From Bog-473 sp963707835 (lineage in GTDB: Bacteria > Actinomycetota > Acidimicrobiia > Acidimicrobiales > RAAP-2): a stretch of DNA of 64,000 bases. Location of the stretch: contig CAVPRI010000002.1 in NCBI GenBank assembly GCA_963707835.1, positions 186,001 to 250,000 of the forward strand, in the 5' to 3' direction. This document shows, one piece after another, positions 34,899 to 42,901 of the stretch; the first letter of the stretch is position 1, and each line of letters begins with the position of its first letter. The position numbers and the translations under genes were made by a program. Below the pieces are notes generated by a model. The model was not told the DNA's origin. It worked only from the letters and a program-made list of their open reading frames with translations, and ran no database searches.

Positions 34899-36034
34899 CG
34901 GACAGCCTGCCCGGTGAGCTGGCCGCTGGCCGTCCCGCTGGCGGGGTCCAGCGTCAGCATCAGCGTGAGGTTCAGCGAGCCGGACGGGCCCGAGACGAGG
35001 GCGCCGACGCTCGAACCGTCGAGTGCGGTGACCTCGCCGGTGAGTGGTCCGAAGGCGACCGAGCTCCGGTGCATGGCGACACCACCGTTCTCGGCCGGAC
35101 CAATGATCCGGACCACCAGCGGAGTCGACGTGTTACCCGGGTGCAGCGTGAGCGTCACCACGGCGTCACCGCTGGCGTCGGGCGCCGTGGTCGCAACGGT
35201 CCCCGAGACGGACGTGCTGAAGGGCGCGGCGGGCACGCCCGCGACCCCGGTCGTGCCCGAGGGTGCCGTCGTGGTCGGCGAGGCCGACGGCGACGGTGCG
35301 GACGACGAGGCGGTGGCGGCGCTCGCGGTTGCTCCGGAGAGTTGGGCCAGCAAGGCCGGCGACGTGCCGGCCCGGTGCGCCCATCCGGGCCGCAGCGGGC
35401 CCACCACGGCGAAGATGGCGATCGATCCGAGCAGGGCGGCACCGCCCAACGCGGCACCCAGCCGCCACGAGGCCGAACGCACCCGGCCCACGGCGAGACG
35501 CCAGGTTGCGGCGATGGCCACCGAGCCCACGCAGACCACGAAGATCAACGTCGCCCCGGGCAGCCGGGCGTCCGATCCTGAGCCGAGGCCGTGCAGGACG
35601 GCGATGGGCCAGCAGGCATAGGCCAGCCAGTGGACACCGCGCCACGCCGATGTCCCGATGCGCCGACGAAGTCCACTCGTGACGGCCACGGCCAGGAGGA
35701 GGTCGAAGGCGAGCGCCCCCAAGCCGACCCACAGCGGGCGGTAGGGGGAGCGGAAGGGCAGGAAGGCGTCGGCCAGGCCGATGGGCACGTACCCGTCGCC
35801 GACCGTCGAGACGATGTGCACGCCGAGCAGGGCCAGGCAGAAGAGCGAAAGGTTGCGATGGAGGGCCTGGGACAAGAATCGCGGCCAGCGTTGGGTCGTC
35901 CACCCGACCGACGCCACGGTCCCGAGGACCACGGTGGCCGAGAGCAAGAGGAGCGAGACCAGGCCCGTGGCGCGGGTGAGGTACCACAGAGCCGAGGAAC
36001 CATGACCGACGGTGGCGACCAGCGCGAGGGTCAT
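34895..36034 (-). CDS. ferric reductase-like transmembrane protein
   Basis: The 379-residue protein has about six membrane helices (residues 20-210). Histidines H59/H73 and H135/H148 are spaced 13-14 residues apart on two helices, the pattern for two b-type haems in ferric reductase-like domains. An alanine/serine/proline linker with SGATAS (233-238) leads to a beta-rich C-terminal domain (FSTSVSGTV, VVTLTLHPGNTSTPLVVRI), probably outside the cell. ATG overlaps the apbE stop. SGAT resembles the core of the flavinylation site used by ApbE but lacks the usual aspartate, so covalent FMN here is only a possibility. Confidence 0.78.
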   Translation of the reverse strand: MTLALVATVGHGSSALWYLTRATGLVSLLLLSATVVLGTVASVGWTTQRWPRFLSQALHRNLSLFCLALLGVHIVSTVGDGYVPIGLADAFLPFRSPYRPLWVGLGALAFDLLLAVAVTSGLRRRIGTSAWRGVHWLAYACWPIAVLHGLGSGSDARLPGATLIFVVCVGSVAIAATWRLAVGRVRSASWRLGAALGGAALLGSIAIFAVVGPLRPGWAHRAGTSPALLAQLSGATASAATASSSAPSPSASPTTTAPSGTTGVAGVPAAPFSTSVSGTVATTAPDASGDAVVTLTLHPGNTSTPLVVRIIGPAENGGVAMHRSSVAFGPLTGEVTALDGSSVGALVSGPSGSLNLTLMLTLDPASGTASGQLTGQAVR

Positions 36035-36996
36035 GCGGATCCGATCGGTTCTGCGTGAGCGCGCACGGGTGCCCCCGGCCATCCCGGCGTGATGCTCACC
36101 GTGCCGTCGGCGCGTACCAGACGTGCCGGGAGCCGAAGGCTCTGGAGCCATGGGACCGCTCCGGCCCCGAGCACCACGGACGCCGTCGACGCGGTGTTGG
36201 CCTCGACGCAGCTCGCAGCCGCCACCGTCACGGTGCGCCAGCAGGCCACGGCGGGAAGCCCGGTGGCCGGATCGACGATGTGGTGTACCTGGTGCGGGCC
36301 CAGCCGCCACTGGCGCACGGCGGTCCCCGAGCTGGCCAGTCCGCCAGTGGCGATGCCGACCGACTCGGAAGGGTCACGCGTGGTGCAGCGCTCGTCGATC
36401 CCGACGGCGAAGCCGCCTTCGGGGGCCGGGCCGGCCACCGACACGTCACCACCGAGCGACACCAGCACGCCACATCCCAGAGCCCGGTGGATTGCCGCCG
36501 CAGCACGGTCCGCGGCCAGAGCCTTCCCCGTTGCCCCAAGGTCCACGGCCGTGTCCGCTGGGAGCTCCACGGCGCGGCGGTCGACGTCGAGCGAGACCCG
36601 ACGCCATCCGGGTACCGGTGCGGCCTCAGGGAGCGTGCCGGTCGGGAGGCCACCCGCGACGTCGGCGAAGTCACGGTCATAGCCGAGGCGCTCCATGGCG
36701 AGGCCGACAGTCGGATCGACCAGGCCGTCGGTCGCGCGTGCCATGGCCAGGGCGACCTCGAGTGCCTCGAAGAGCCCCTGGCTCACCACCACCTCGTGGC
36801 CTGCCCGGGCGTTGAGGCGGCTCAGCTCGGAGTCGGGACGGAACCGGCTGGCGATGCGGTCGATCCGGTCCAGCTCCTGTTCGAGGATCTCCGAACCCCT
36901 CACCAAGCAGCTGCCGTCGGTCACCACGAGTTCGGCGACGGTCCCGAGTCCACGGGTCCGGTAGACCGAGGGGGCGCGGCGGAGGCCGAGGGTCAT
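36031..36996 (-). CDS. apbE: FAD:protein FMN transferase
   Basis: The 321-residue enzyme belongs to the ApbE family that attaches FMN to a Thr/Ser of extracytoplasmic redox proteins using FAD. Motifs include GTVAELVV, RIASRFRPDSELSRLN, TDGLVDPTVGLAMERLGYDRDF, VDLGATGKALAADRAA and ASSGTAVRQW with HHIVDPATGLPA. There is no N-terminal signal peptide or lipobox, so it may act inside the cell or be incompletely exported. It overlaps the ferric reductase-like gene. The substrate protein is not certain; candidates are the adjacent membrane protein and the small protein upstream. Confidence 0.9.
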   Translation of the reverse strand: MTLGLRRAPSVYRTRGLGTVAELVVTDGSCLVRGSEILEQELDRIDRIASRFRPDSELSRLNARAGHEVVVSQGLFEALEVALAMARATDGLVDPTVGLAMERLGYDRDFADVAGGLPTGTLPEAAPVPGWRRVSLDVDRRAVELPADTAVDLGATGKALAADRAAAAIHRALGCGVLVSLGGDVSVAGPAPEGGFAVGIDERCTTRDPSESVGIATGGLASSGTAVRQWRLGPHQVHHIVDPATGLPAVACWRTVTVAAASCVEANTASTASVVLGAGAVPWLQSLRLPARLVRADGTVSITPGWPGAPVRAHAEPIGSA

Positions 36997-37295
36997 CAGC
37001 TCGCCCCGCTGGTGACCGGCGCCGGCTGCTGGGTGCGCTGGGTCGGGGCCGACGGCGGGTTGAGCGAGCTCCCGGCGCCGGAATTCCCAGTGTTACCCGA
37101 AGTCCCGGCGGTCGCCGTCCCGCCGGTGCTCGAGCCCCCGGTTCCGGTCGTGGTGGCGCCGGCGTGGTGCCCGGGGAGTGCCTTTGCGATGTAGAGGCCG
37201 ATGATCCCGACTGCCGACGCGGTGGCGATGGCCGCTGCCGCGGTCAGGTTCGAGAGCCGGGCCAGCGCACCCTCGCGGCGCGGCCACGGCGGCAT
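36996..37295 (-). CDS. small single-pass membrane protein, Gly/Thr-rich tail
   Basis: The 99-residue protein has one membrane segment (IATASAVGIIGLYIAKAL) and a low-complexity Gly/Ser/Thr/Pro tail that would lie outside the cell. A second ATG at 37335 opens another frame with a charged start (MARIRKQSEAQRRH) that would join this one after a single-base change near 37270, so the true start may be 37335. It overlaps apbE by one base and is probably the first gene of the redox operon proper. No FMN-attachment motif is seen. Confidence 0.6.
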   Translation of the reverse strand: MPPWPRREGALARLSNLTAAAAIATASAVGIIGLYIAKALPGHHAGATTTGTGGSSTGGTATAGTSGNTGNSGAGSSLNPPSAPTQRTQQPAPVTSGAS

Positions 37296-37384
37296 GCCGC
37301 CGCTGCGCCTCGCTCTGCTTGCGGATCCGTGCCATGACGGCAGGGTACGGAAAGAGGCTGACGCCTATATGAAGGAAGGGCGTT

Positions 37385-38671
37385 TCAGGATAAGGATCCT
37401 CTAAGAGTCGACGAGGTCGTCGCTGGCCTGCCGCGACGCGCCGTCGTGCGTCGCCACGACACCTCCAGGCGAGCCCCTCCGAGCTCAGCCACCCCGATCG
37501 CCCAGGATCCGTTTGTGGACCGGACAGCGGAATCCGCGATGGCAAGCCCCAGGCCGGTGCCGCTGACCGAGTCGCTGGCCCGGTGGAAACGGTCGAAAAC
37601 CTCGTCGCGCTGGTCCTCGGGGATGCCGGGGCCGGAGTCGTCCACGCGCAGCTGCACCCGACCTCCGCCACTGCGTGTGCTGACCTCGACGCGCCCGCCT
37701 GGGCCGGCAAACTTGCACGCGTTGTCGATGAGGGCTCCTGCCAAGCGGTCGATCAGTGCAGGCGCCGCGAGGATGCCGAACGGTCCGTCACCTTCGCGCC
37801 GCACGTCGAGCACCACGTCGTGGGTGGCGGCAACCGCGCCGAAGCGCCGAGCGCAGGTTTCGACCACCTCGGCCACGTCGGTGACCGGCGGCGGACCGCC
37901 CTCCGGCGGTTGGTTGTCGGCCCGCGCCAGCCAGAGCAGGTCGTCCACGATGCTGCGGAGCCGCGTGCTCTCGGTGCCGACGCGCTGGAGAGCATCTCGG
38001 TAGTCGGCGGGTTCCCGCGGCCGGTCGAGGGCCAACCCCACCTCGGCCTCGATGACCGAGATCGGGGTACGCAGCTCATGGGAGGCGTCGGCGGTGAACT
38101 CAGCCTGGCGGCGGCGGACCGTCTCGGAGGGTGCCGAGGCGCGGAGTCCGACGATCGTCGCCCCCACGAACACCGCGACGGCGAGGAGGATGCCGAAGAC
38201 CAATTCGGCCACGTACAGGGTCGTTCGGACGTTGGTGCCGTTGGCCAGGCTCTGGCCGGCGACGTAGACCGTGCTCCCGGCGTGTCGGGCGTCGAACCGG
38301 AAGGTCGACGTCCCGACGGGCAGGGTGACCGCTCCTCCCTGGCGCGCCCAGACGCGCTGGGGCAAAGCCGGTGCGCCCGGGGTGAGCGCGGTCACCTGCC
38401 CCGAGGGTGAGACCGACCAGACGAAGATCGGCGAGTCGTCGAGGTCCGTTCCCGAACGACCGTCCGACTCCGATTGTGCCGGTAGGGTCAGGGTCTGTTG
38501 GCTGGCGTCGACCAGCCGCTCGTTCAAGCGGGCGTCGGCGGCCGCGACACCGTGCCTGGCCACCACGAGGTTGAGCACGAGGGCCGCCACCACGTAGCCC
38601 GCCATCACGATCAGCGTGGCCGTGGCGGCCACCCGCAGCGCGTGACGTCGGTGGGCGCGGGCGGTGTTCAT
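37385..38671 (-). CDS. sensor histidine kinase
   Basis: The 428-residue protein has two membrane segments (about 15-37 and 153-176) around a 115-residue extracytoplasmic sensor. A HisKA domain follows with the phospho-accepting H198 in ADASHELRTPISVIEAE, then an HATPase with N-box DNACKFAGPG and G-boxes DDSGPGIPE and GTGLGLAIA. ATG 38671 overlaps the response regulator stop. The sensor region holds no known ligand domain. It lies upstream, in the same direction, of the redox operon, which it may control. Confidence 0.9.
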   Translation of the reverse strand: MNTARAHRRHALRVAATATLIVMAGYVVAALVLNLVVARHGVAAADARLNERLVDASQQTLTLPAQSESDGRSGTDLDDSPIFVWSVSPSGQVTALTPGAPALPQRVWARQGGAVTLPVGTSTFRFDARHAGSTVYVAGQSLANGTNVRTTLYVAELVFGILLAVAVFVGATIVGLRASAPSETVRRRQAEFTADASHELRTPISVIEAEVGLALDRPREPADYRDALQRVGTESTRLRSIVDDLLWLARADNQPPEGGPPPVTDVAEVVETCARRFGAVAATHDVVLDVRREGDGPFGILAAPALIDRLAGALIDNACKFAGPGGRVEVSTRSGGGRVQLRVDDSGPGIPEDQRDEVFDRFHRASDSVSGTGLGLAIADSAVRSTNGSWAIGVAELGGARLEVSWRRTTARRGRPATTSSTLRGSLS

Positions 38672-39336
38672 CCCTCGACCAACCGGTAGCCCGTGCCTCG
38701 AACGGTCTCGATGCGGGCGCGGCTCGAGCCGAGCTTGGCGCGCACCCGACCGACGTGTACCTCGATGGTGTTGGAGCCGACGGCGTCGGCCTCGTCCTCC
38801 CACACCTGGGTGGCGATCAGCCTCCGGGTCACGACACCGGGTGAGCGGCGCAGGAGCAGCTCGACCAGGGCGGTCTCGATGGCGGTCATCGCTATCGGTT
38901 CCCCCGCCACGGTGACCACGCGTGTGGCCGGGTCGAATCCCAGATCCCCACAGGAGAGCACCGGATCAAAGGCAAGCGGCGGGCGTCGTTGCAGCGCGTG
39001 GATGCGCGCCACCAGCTCGCCGAAGTCGAACGGCTTGACGAGGTAGTCGTCGGCGCCGACGTTCAATCCGGTCACCCGGTCGGCCGCCGCGTCCCGTGCG
39101 GTGAGGAGGAGGATGGGCGTCTTGTCGCCGGAGCGCCGGGCCTCGGAAACCACGTCGATCCCCGTGCGTTCCGGCATTCGCCAATCGAGGACGGCGACGT
39201 CGTAGTCGTACATCCGAAGATGGCGGAGGGCTGCGGCGCCGTCAGGCACCGCATCGACCACGTACCCCTTCTCGCGCAGCCCGCGCTCGAGTACCGAACG
39301 TAGCCCCGCATCGTCTTCGGCGACCAGGATCCTCAT
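38668..39336 (-). CDS. OmpR/PhoB-family response regulator
   Basis: The 222-residue protein has a receiver domain with acidic pocket E7-D8-D9, phospho-acceptor D51 (VAVLDWRMPE), T79 region LLLTARDAA and K101 (LVKPFDFGE). A winged-helix DNA-binding domain follows (IEVHVGRVRAKLG, ETVRGTGYRLVEG). It is coupled to the kinase gene by a four-base overlap. The 180-base divergent space to 39516 probably holds the promoter for the two-component pair. Confidence 0.93.
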   Translation of the reverse strand: MRILVAEDDAGLRSVLERGLREKGYVVDAVPDGAAALRHLRMYDYDVAVLDWRMPERTGIDVVSEARRSGDKTPILLLTARDAAADRVTGLNVGADDYLVKPFDFGELVARIHALQRRPPLAFDPVLSCGDLGFDPATRVVTVAGEPIAMTAIETALVELLLRRSPGVVTRRLIATQVWEDEADAVGSNTIEVHVGRVRAKLGSSRARIETVRGTGYRLVEG

Positions 39337-39515
39337 CGGGCCTGCAGCCCCGAGCTGGGTGCAAGGCCCGGGACGCGGAACGGGGACATGAGGCTCAGGC
39401 TAGGGGGTGCACCACCCAGGCGACATGACGCTCGCGTTCACCGGATCTTCAGGTGTGTTCCCTACGATGCCGCGAAGATGACTCTGTACCTGGACGATGT
39501 GAGGAGCGAGCTGTC

Positions 39516-39914
39516 GTGAGCCGGCGAAGGGCACGTGGCCCGGTTGCTGCTCGTCGGCGGGCACGAGTACGGCTGCGCCGTCTGACCGGAGCGACGGTGC
39601 TGGCGGCGGGTGGGGCCACGGCCGCCCTTGGGGTCGTGGCCGCCGAGGAGCACCCCGGCGCGTCCAGTGCACCGACGAGCGCACCGACGACCACGCCGGG
39701 TGCCGCGTCCACCACGTCCACCACGTCCACCACGCTGCCACCGACCACGACGCCGACGACAGGGTCGGTCTCCCCGAACGCCGGCGCTTCAACACCGACC
39801 TCAACACCGGCCACCACACCCACGACCGTGGCACCGAGCGCACCGACGACCACATTGCCGCCGACCACGACGACCACGCGGCCGGTCGTGACGTCGGGCG
39901 GGAGCTCGAGGTAG
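39516..39914 (+). CDS. small Thr/Pro-rich exported or membrane-anchored protein
   Basis: The 132-residue product starts with an arginine-rich stretch, then one hydrophobic segment (LTGATVLAAGGATAALGVVAA), then about 85 residues dominated by Thr, Pro, Ser and Ala with TSTTSTTLPPTTT-like repeats. Such tails are often O-glycosylated cell-wall spacers in actinobacteria. GTG 39516 follows GAGGAG. No catalytic domain. The repeat tract is low complexity, so the whole call rests on an open frame, a ribosome site and the signal-anchor pattern. Confidence 0.5.
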   Translation: MSRRRARGPVAARRRARVRLRRLTGATVLAAGGATAALGVVAAEEHPGASSAPTSAPTTTPGAASTTSTTSTTLPPTTTPTTGSVSPNAGASTPTSTPATTPTTVAPSAPTTTLPPTTTTTRPVVTSGGSSR

Positions 39915-40016
39915 ACGGACCAGACGGTGCAGGCCCAGGGGGTGAGTTGCACACGACGCCGGGCGCGCCAATGATGACCGCCGGACTCGGGGCCTGAGCA
40001 GGGAGCGGAGCACAAG

Positions 40017-40655
40017 GTGGAGGAATTTCTCAAGTCAGCCGGGTACGCCGCCATCTTCGTGCTGAGCTTCGTCTCGGCCATGGGGCTCCCGGTCGGGGCC
40101 GAGTTGTCGCTCCTCTTCGGCGGCGTCCTCGCCAGTACCGCCGGCGCGGAGGCCAACCACGTGAAGCCGCTCTCGTTGGCCGTGGTGATCATCGTGGCCA
40201 TCCTCGGCGAGGTGCTCGGGTCGATGGCCGGCTACGGCATCGGGCGCTACGGGGGTCGCACCCTGGTCGACAAGGTGGGGAAGTACGTCCTGCTCACCCA
40301 CCGGGACCTCGACCGGGCCGAGGCCTGGTTTGCCCGACGCGGCGAGCCGGTGGTGCTCTTCGGGCGGTTCATCCCGCTGCTGCGCTCGTTCGTCTCCTTC
40401 GCCGCCGGCCTGGGGGAGATGGCCCTGGCCAAGTTCACCATCTTCACGGTCATCGCCTGCACCGTGTGGTGCGTTGCGCTGTGCTCGCTCGGCTACAGCC
40501 TGGGCAGCAGCTACAACCATGTGCTTAAGGCGTTCAGCTTCGCCGGCTACATCGTCGCTGCCCTCGCCGTTCTCGCCGTGGCCTTCGTCTTCTGGCATCG
40601 GCTGCGTGAGTTCCGCCGCCAGCGCGACGAGCAGCGACCAGACACCGCTCCCTGA
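40017..40655 (+). CDS. DedA family membrane protein
   Basis: The 212-residue protein has four to five membrane segments and the DedA/SNARE-associated (VTT) domain features: GLPVGAELSLLFGGVLAS, GYGIGRYGGRTLVDKVGKY, AEAWFARRGEPVVLFGRFIPLLRSFVSFAAG and MALAKFTIFTVI. The FGRFIPxxRSF block is the family hallmark. Members act as lipid flippases or scramblases affecting envelope homeostasis. GTG start. The gene overlaps nothing; the GGDEF-EAL gene begins 170 bases downstream. Confidence 0.92.
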   Translation: MEEFLKSAGYAAIFVLSFVSAMGLPVGAELSLLFGGVLASTAGAEANHVKPLSLAVVIIVAILGEVLGSMAGYGIGRYGGRTLVDKVGKYVLLTHRDLDRAEAWFARRGEPVVLFGRFIPLLRSFVSFAAGLGEMALAKFTIFTVIACTVWCVALCSLGYSLGSSYNHVLKAFSFAGYIVAALAVLAVAFVFWHRLREFRRQRDEQRPDTAP

Positions 40656-40824
40656 CGCCGAAGGCGCACGCTGGACCGGGGCTCAGGCGTCCTTCCTGGT
40701 CAGGGAGGATCGCCGCGGAGGGGTTCAAGCGGGCGGCCCGACGCGCCGAAACAAGAGGGCCGGGCGTGCAGCCCCGGTTGTACCGAGGGCGCGAGCCTTT
40801 GGCGGACAGAGCGAAGAGGGTGGG

Positions 40825-42885
40825 ATGGCGTTGAGGGCGATCGCTGCGGCGGACCGCGAGCCCGAGGGCGCGCCCGCGCCCGCGCTTACCCGCTCAGAGG
40901 CAGAGGCGGCCGTCATCGACACCGCGGCCTCACTACTCGGTTCCCGCGACGTCAGCCTGCTTCCCAGCCCTCCCGCCGGGGCCGACGGTTCGCTGGGGGT
41001 GCGCCTCGAGCTCGCGACCGGTGCGCGTTGGCTCACGGTTGCTCCGGGACCAGGGGGCGAGCCGTTCGACGAGGCAGATCGGCAACGGCTCGAGGCCCTC
41101 GAACCACTGGCGTCGGCCGCACTCGCGGCCGCCGACCGGTGTCTCGTGGCGGACGATGACTTGCGGATGCTCTCCCAGGTCACCGGCAGCCTGGGGGAGG
41201 GCGTGTGTGCCATCGACGGCACCGGCCGGATCACCTACATGAACCCCGCGGGTGCCCGGATGCTCGGCTGGTCCGACGAGCCCGGCAGTGGGGGGGAGCT
41301 TCGTGACGGGATCCCGGCGTCGCGGAACGATCCTCCTCGCTTCCTCCTCGATCCGGCCATGCGCGCCATGGCACTGGTGCAGAACGTGGTCACCGACGAC
41401 ATCCGGGTCGAGCGGGCTGACGGATCGCAGCTTCGGGTCACGCTGACCGCCTCGCCCATGGCTGGTGCGGCGCAACCTTCAGCCGCAGTTGTCGTGTTCC
41501 GCGACACCTCCGACCGCAAGGCGTTCGAGGAGCAGTTGGCCCAGCACGCCTTCCAGGACCCTCTGACCCGCCTGGCGAACCGTCGGCTCCTGCTCGACCA
41601 CCTCGATCATGCCCTGCTGCAGGCCGGCCGATCGGAGAGCCGGGTGGCGTTGCTCTTCGGCGACCTCGACCGCTTCAAGGTCGTCAACGACCAGCTCGGG
41701 CATCAGCTCGGTGACGAGTTCCTGCGCGCCGTTGCCGAGCGCCTTCGCCGCGCCGTGCGCCCTGGGGACACGTTGTCGCGCTTCGGGGGTGACGAGTTCG
41801 TCGTCGTCCTCGAGGGCATCGCCTCGGCCGACGACGCCCTCCAGGTGGCCGAGCGCATCCTCGATTCCTTGCGCCATCCGGTCGAGCTCAGCGGCGGCCA
41901 CGAGGTCATCGCCACCATGAGCATCGGCATGGCGCTCAGCCACCCCCAGGGTTCGACCCGCGACGACCTCCTCCACGACGCCGACGTGGCCATGTACCGG
42001 GCCAAGGAACGCGGCCGCGGCGGGCGCGTCATCATGTACGACCGGGAGCTCATGGGGGGACGGGCGGCGCAGGCCGCACCTGACCTCGATGCTGCGCTGC
42101 ACGACTTGGTTCGCCGAGGCGAACTCGAGGTGCACTTCCAGCCCATGGTCTCCCTGGCCGATCAACGGGTCGTCGGCGCCGAGGCCCTGATCCGCTGGGA
42201 CCACCCTCAGCACGGGATCCTCGGGCCGGCCCAGTTCATGGAGCTGGCAGAAGGCAACGGCTCCATCGTGCAGATCGGCAGGGCCGTGCTCGAGCAGGCC
42301 TGTCGTCGAGCCAGGCTCTGGCAGGAACGTCTCGGGGTGCGACTCCAGATCGGCGTGAACCTCTCGCCGCGCGAGTTCCAGCAACCGGGTCTCGAGGAGC
42401 ATGTGGGACGGATTCTCTCCGACACCGGGCTCGAACCCTCGCTCCTTTGTCTGGAGATCACCGAGGGCCTCGTCATGTACGACGTCGAGCAGACCTCGAG
42501 CATCCTCTCTGGTCTGCGTGCACTCGGCGTGCGCCTGGCCATCGACGACTTCGGGACCGGGCACTCTTCGCTCGGTTACCTGGCTCGGTTCCCATTCGAC
42601 GTGATCAAGATCGACCACAGCTTCATCCGTGACATCGACCACGACCCGGTGAAGGCAGCAATCGTGTCGGCCGTGATCGCCCTGTCACGTGCGGTGGGTA
42701 CCACCACGGTGGTCGAGGGTGTCGAGACCCTCTCCGAGCTCGAACAAGTTCAGCAGCTCGGATGCGACGTCGCGCAGGGCTTCTACTTCTCGCGTCCGCT
42801 CCCGGCCGGCACCTTCGAGGAGCTGTTGGCCACCGGCCCGGCCGACGACCTGCGCATCTTCCGCTGGGAGCTTCTCAGCAGCTGA
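40825..42885 (+). CDS. PAS-GGDEF-EAL cyclic-di-GMP signalling protein
   Basis: The 686-residue protein has an N-terminal GAF-like or degenerate region (1-110), a PAS domain (about 115-230, GVCAIDGTGRITYMNPAGARMLGW), a GGDEF domain (RFGGDEFVVVLEG) and an EAL domain (VVGAEALIRWDHPQHG, EITEGLVMYD, IDDFGTGHSSLGYL, KIDHSFIRDI). Both signatures look catalytically intact, so it could make or break c-di-GMP, often with one activity dominating. No membrane segment, hence a cytosolic sensor. ATG 40825 with GAAGAGGGTGGG upstream. The frame is open further up into the dedA gene. Confidence 0.92.
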   Translation: MALRAIAAADREPEGAPAPALTRSEAEAAVIDTAASLLGSRDVSLLPSPPAGADGSLGVRLELATGARWLTVAPGPGGEPFDEADRQRLEALEPLASAALAAADRCLVADDDLRMLSQVTGSLGEGVCAIDGTGRITYMNPAGARMLGWSDEPGSGGELRDGIPASRNDPPRFLLDPAMRAMALVQNVVTDDIRVERADGSQLRVTLTASPMAGAAQPSAAVVVFRDTSDRKAFEEQLAQHAFQDPLTRLANRRLLLDHLDHALLQAGRSESRVALLFGDLDRFKVVNDQLGHQLGDEFLRAVAERLRRAVRPGDTLSRFGGDEFVVVLEGIASADDALQVAERILDSLRHPVELSGGHEVIATMSIGMALSHPQGSTRDDLLHDADVAMYRAKERGRGGRVIMYDRELMGGRAAQAAPDLDAALHDLVRRGELEVHFQPMVSLADQRVVGAEALIRWDHPQHGILGPAQFMELAEGNGSIVQIGRAVLEQACRRARLWQERLGVRLQIGVNLSPREFQQPGLEEHVGRILSDTGLEPSLLCLEITEGLVMYDVEQTSSILSGLRALGVRLAIDDFGTGHSSLGYLARFPFDVIKIDHSFIRDIDHDPVKAAIVSAVIALSRAVGTTTVVEGVETLSELEQVQQLGCDVAQGFYFSRPLPAGTFEELLATGPADDLRIFRWELLSS

Positions 42886-42901
42886 GGACTCCGATTCGGA
42901 G

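Noticed and set aside
39660..39900. ACC/ACG-rich tract as a CRISPR or tandem repeat
   Set aside because: The repeats are irregular Thr/Pro codon runs inside an open frame, with no constant repeat and spacer lengths.
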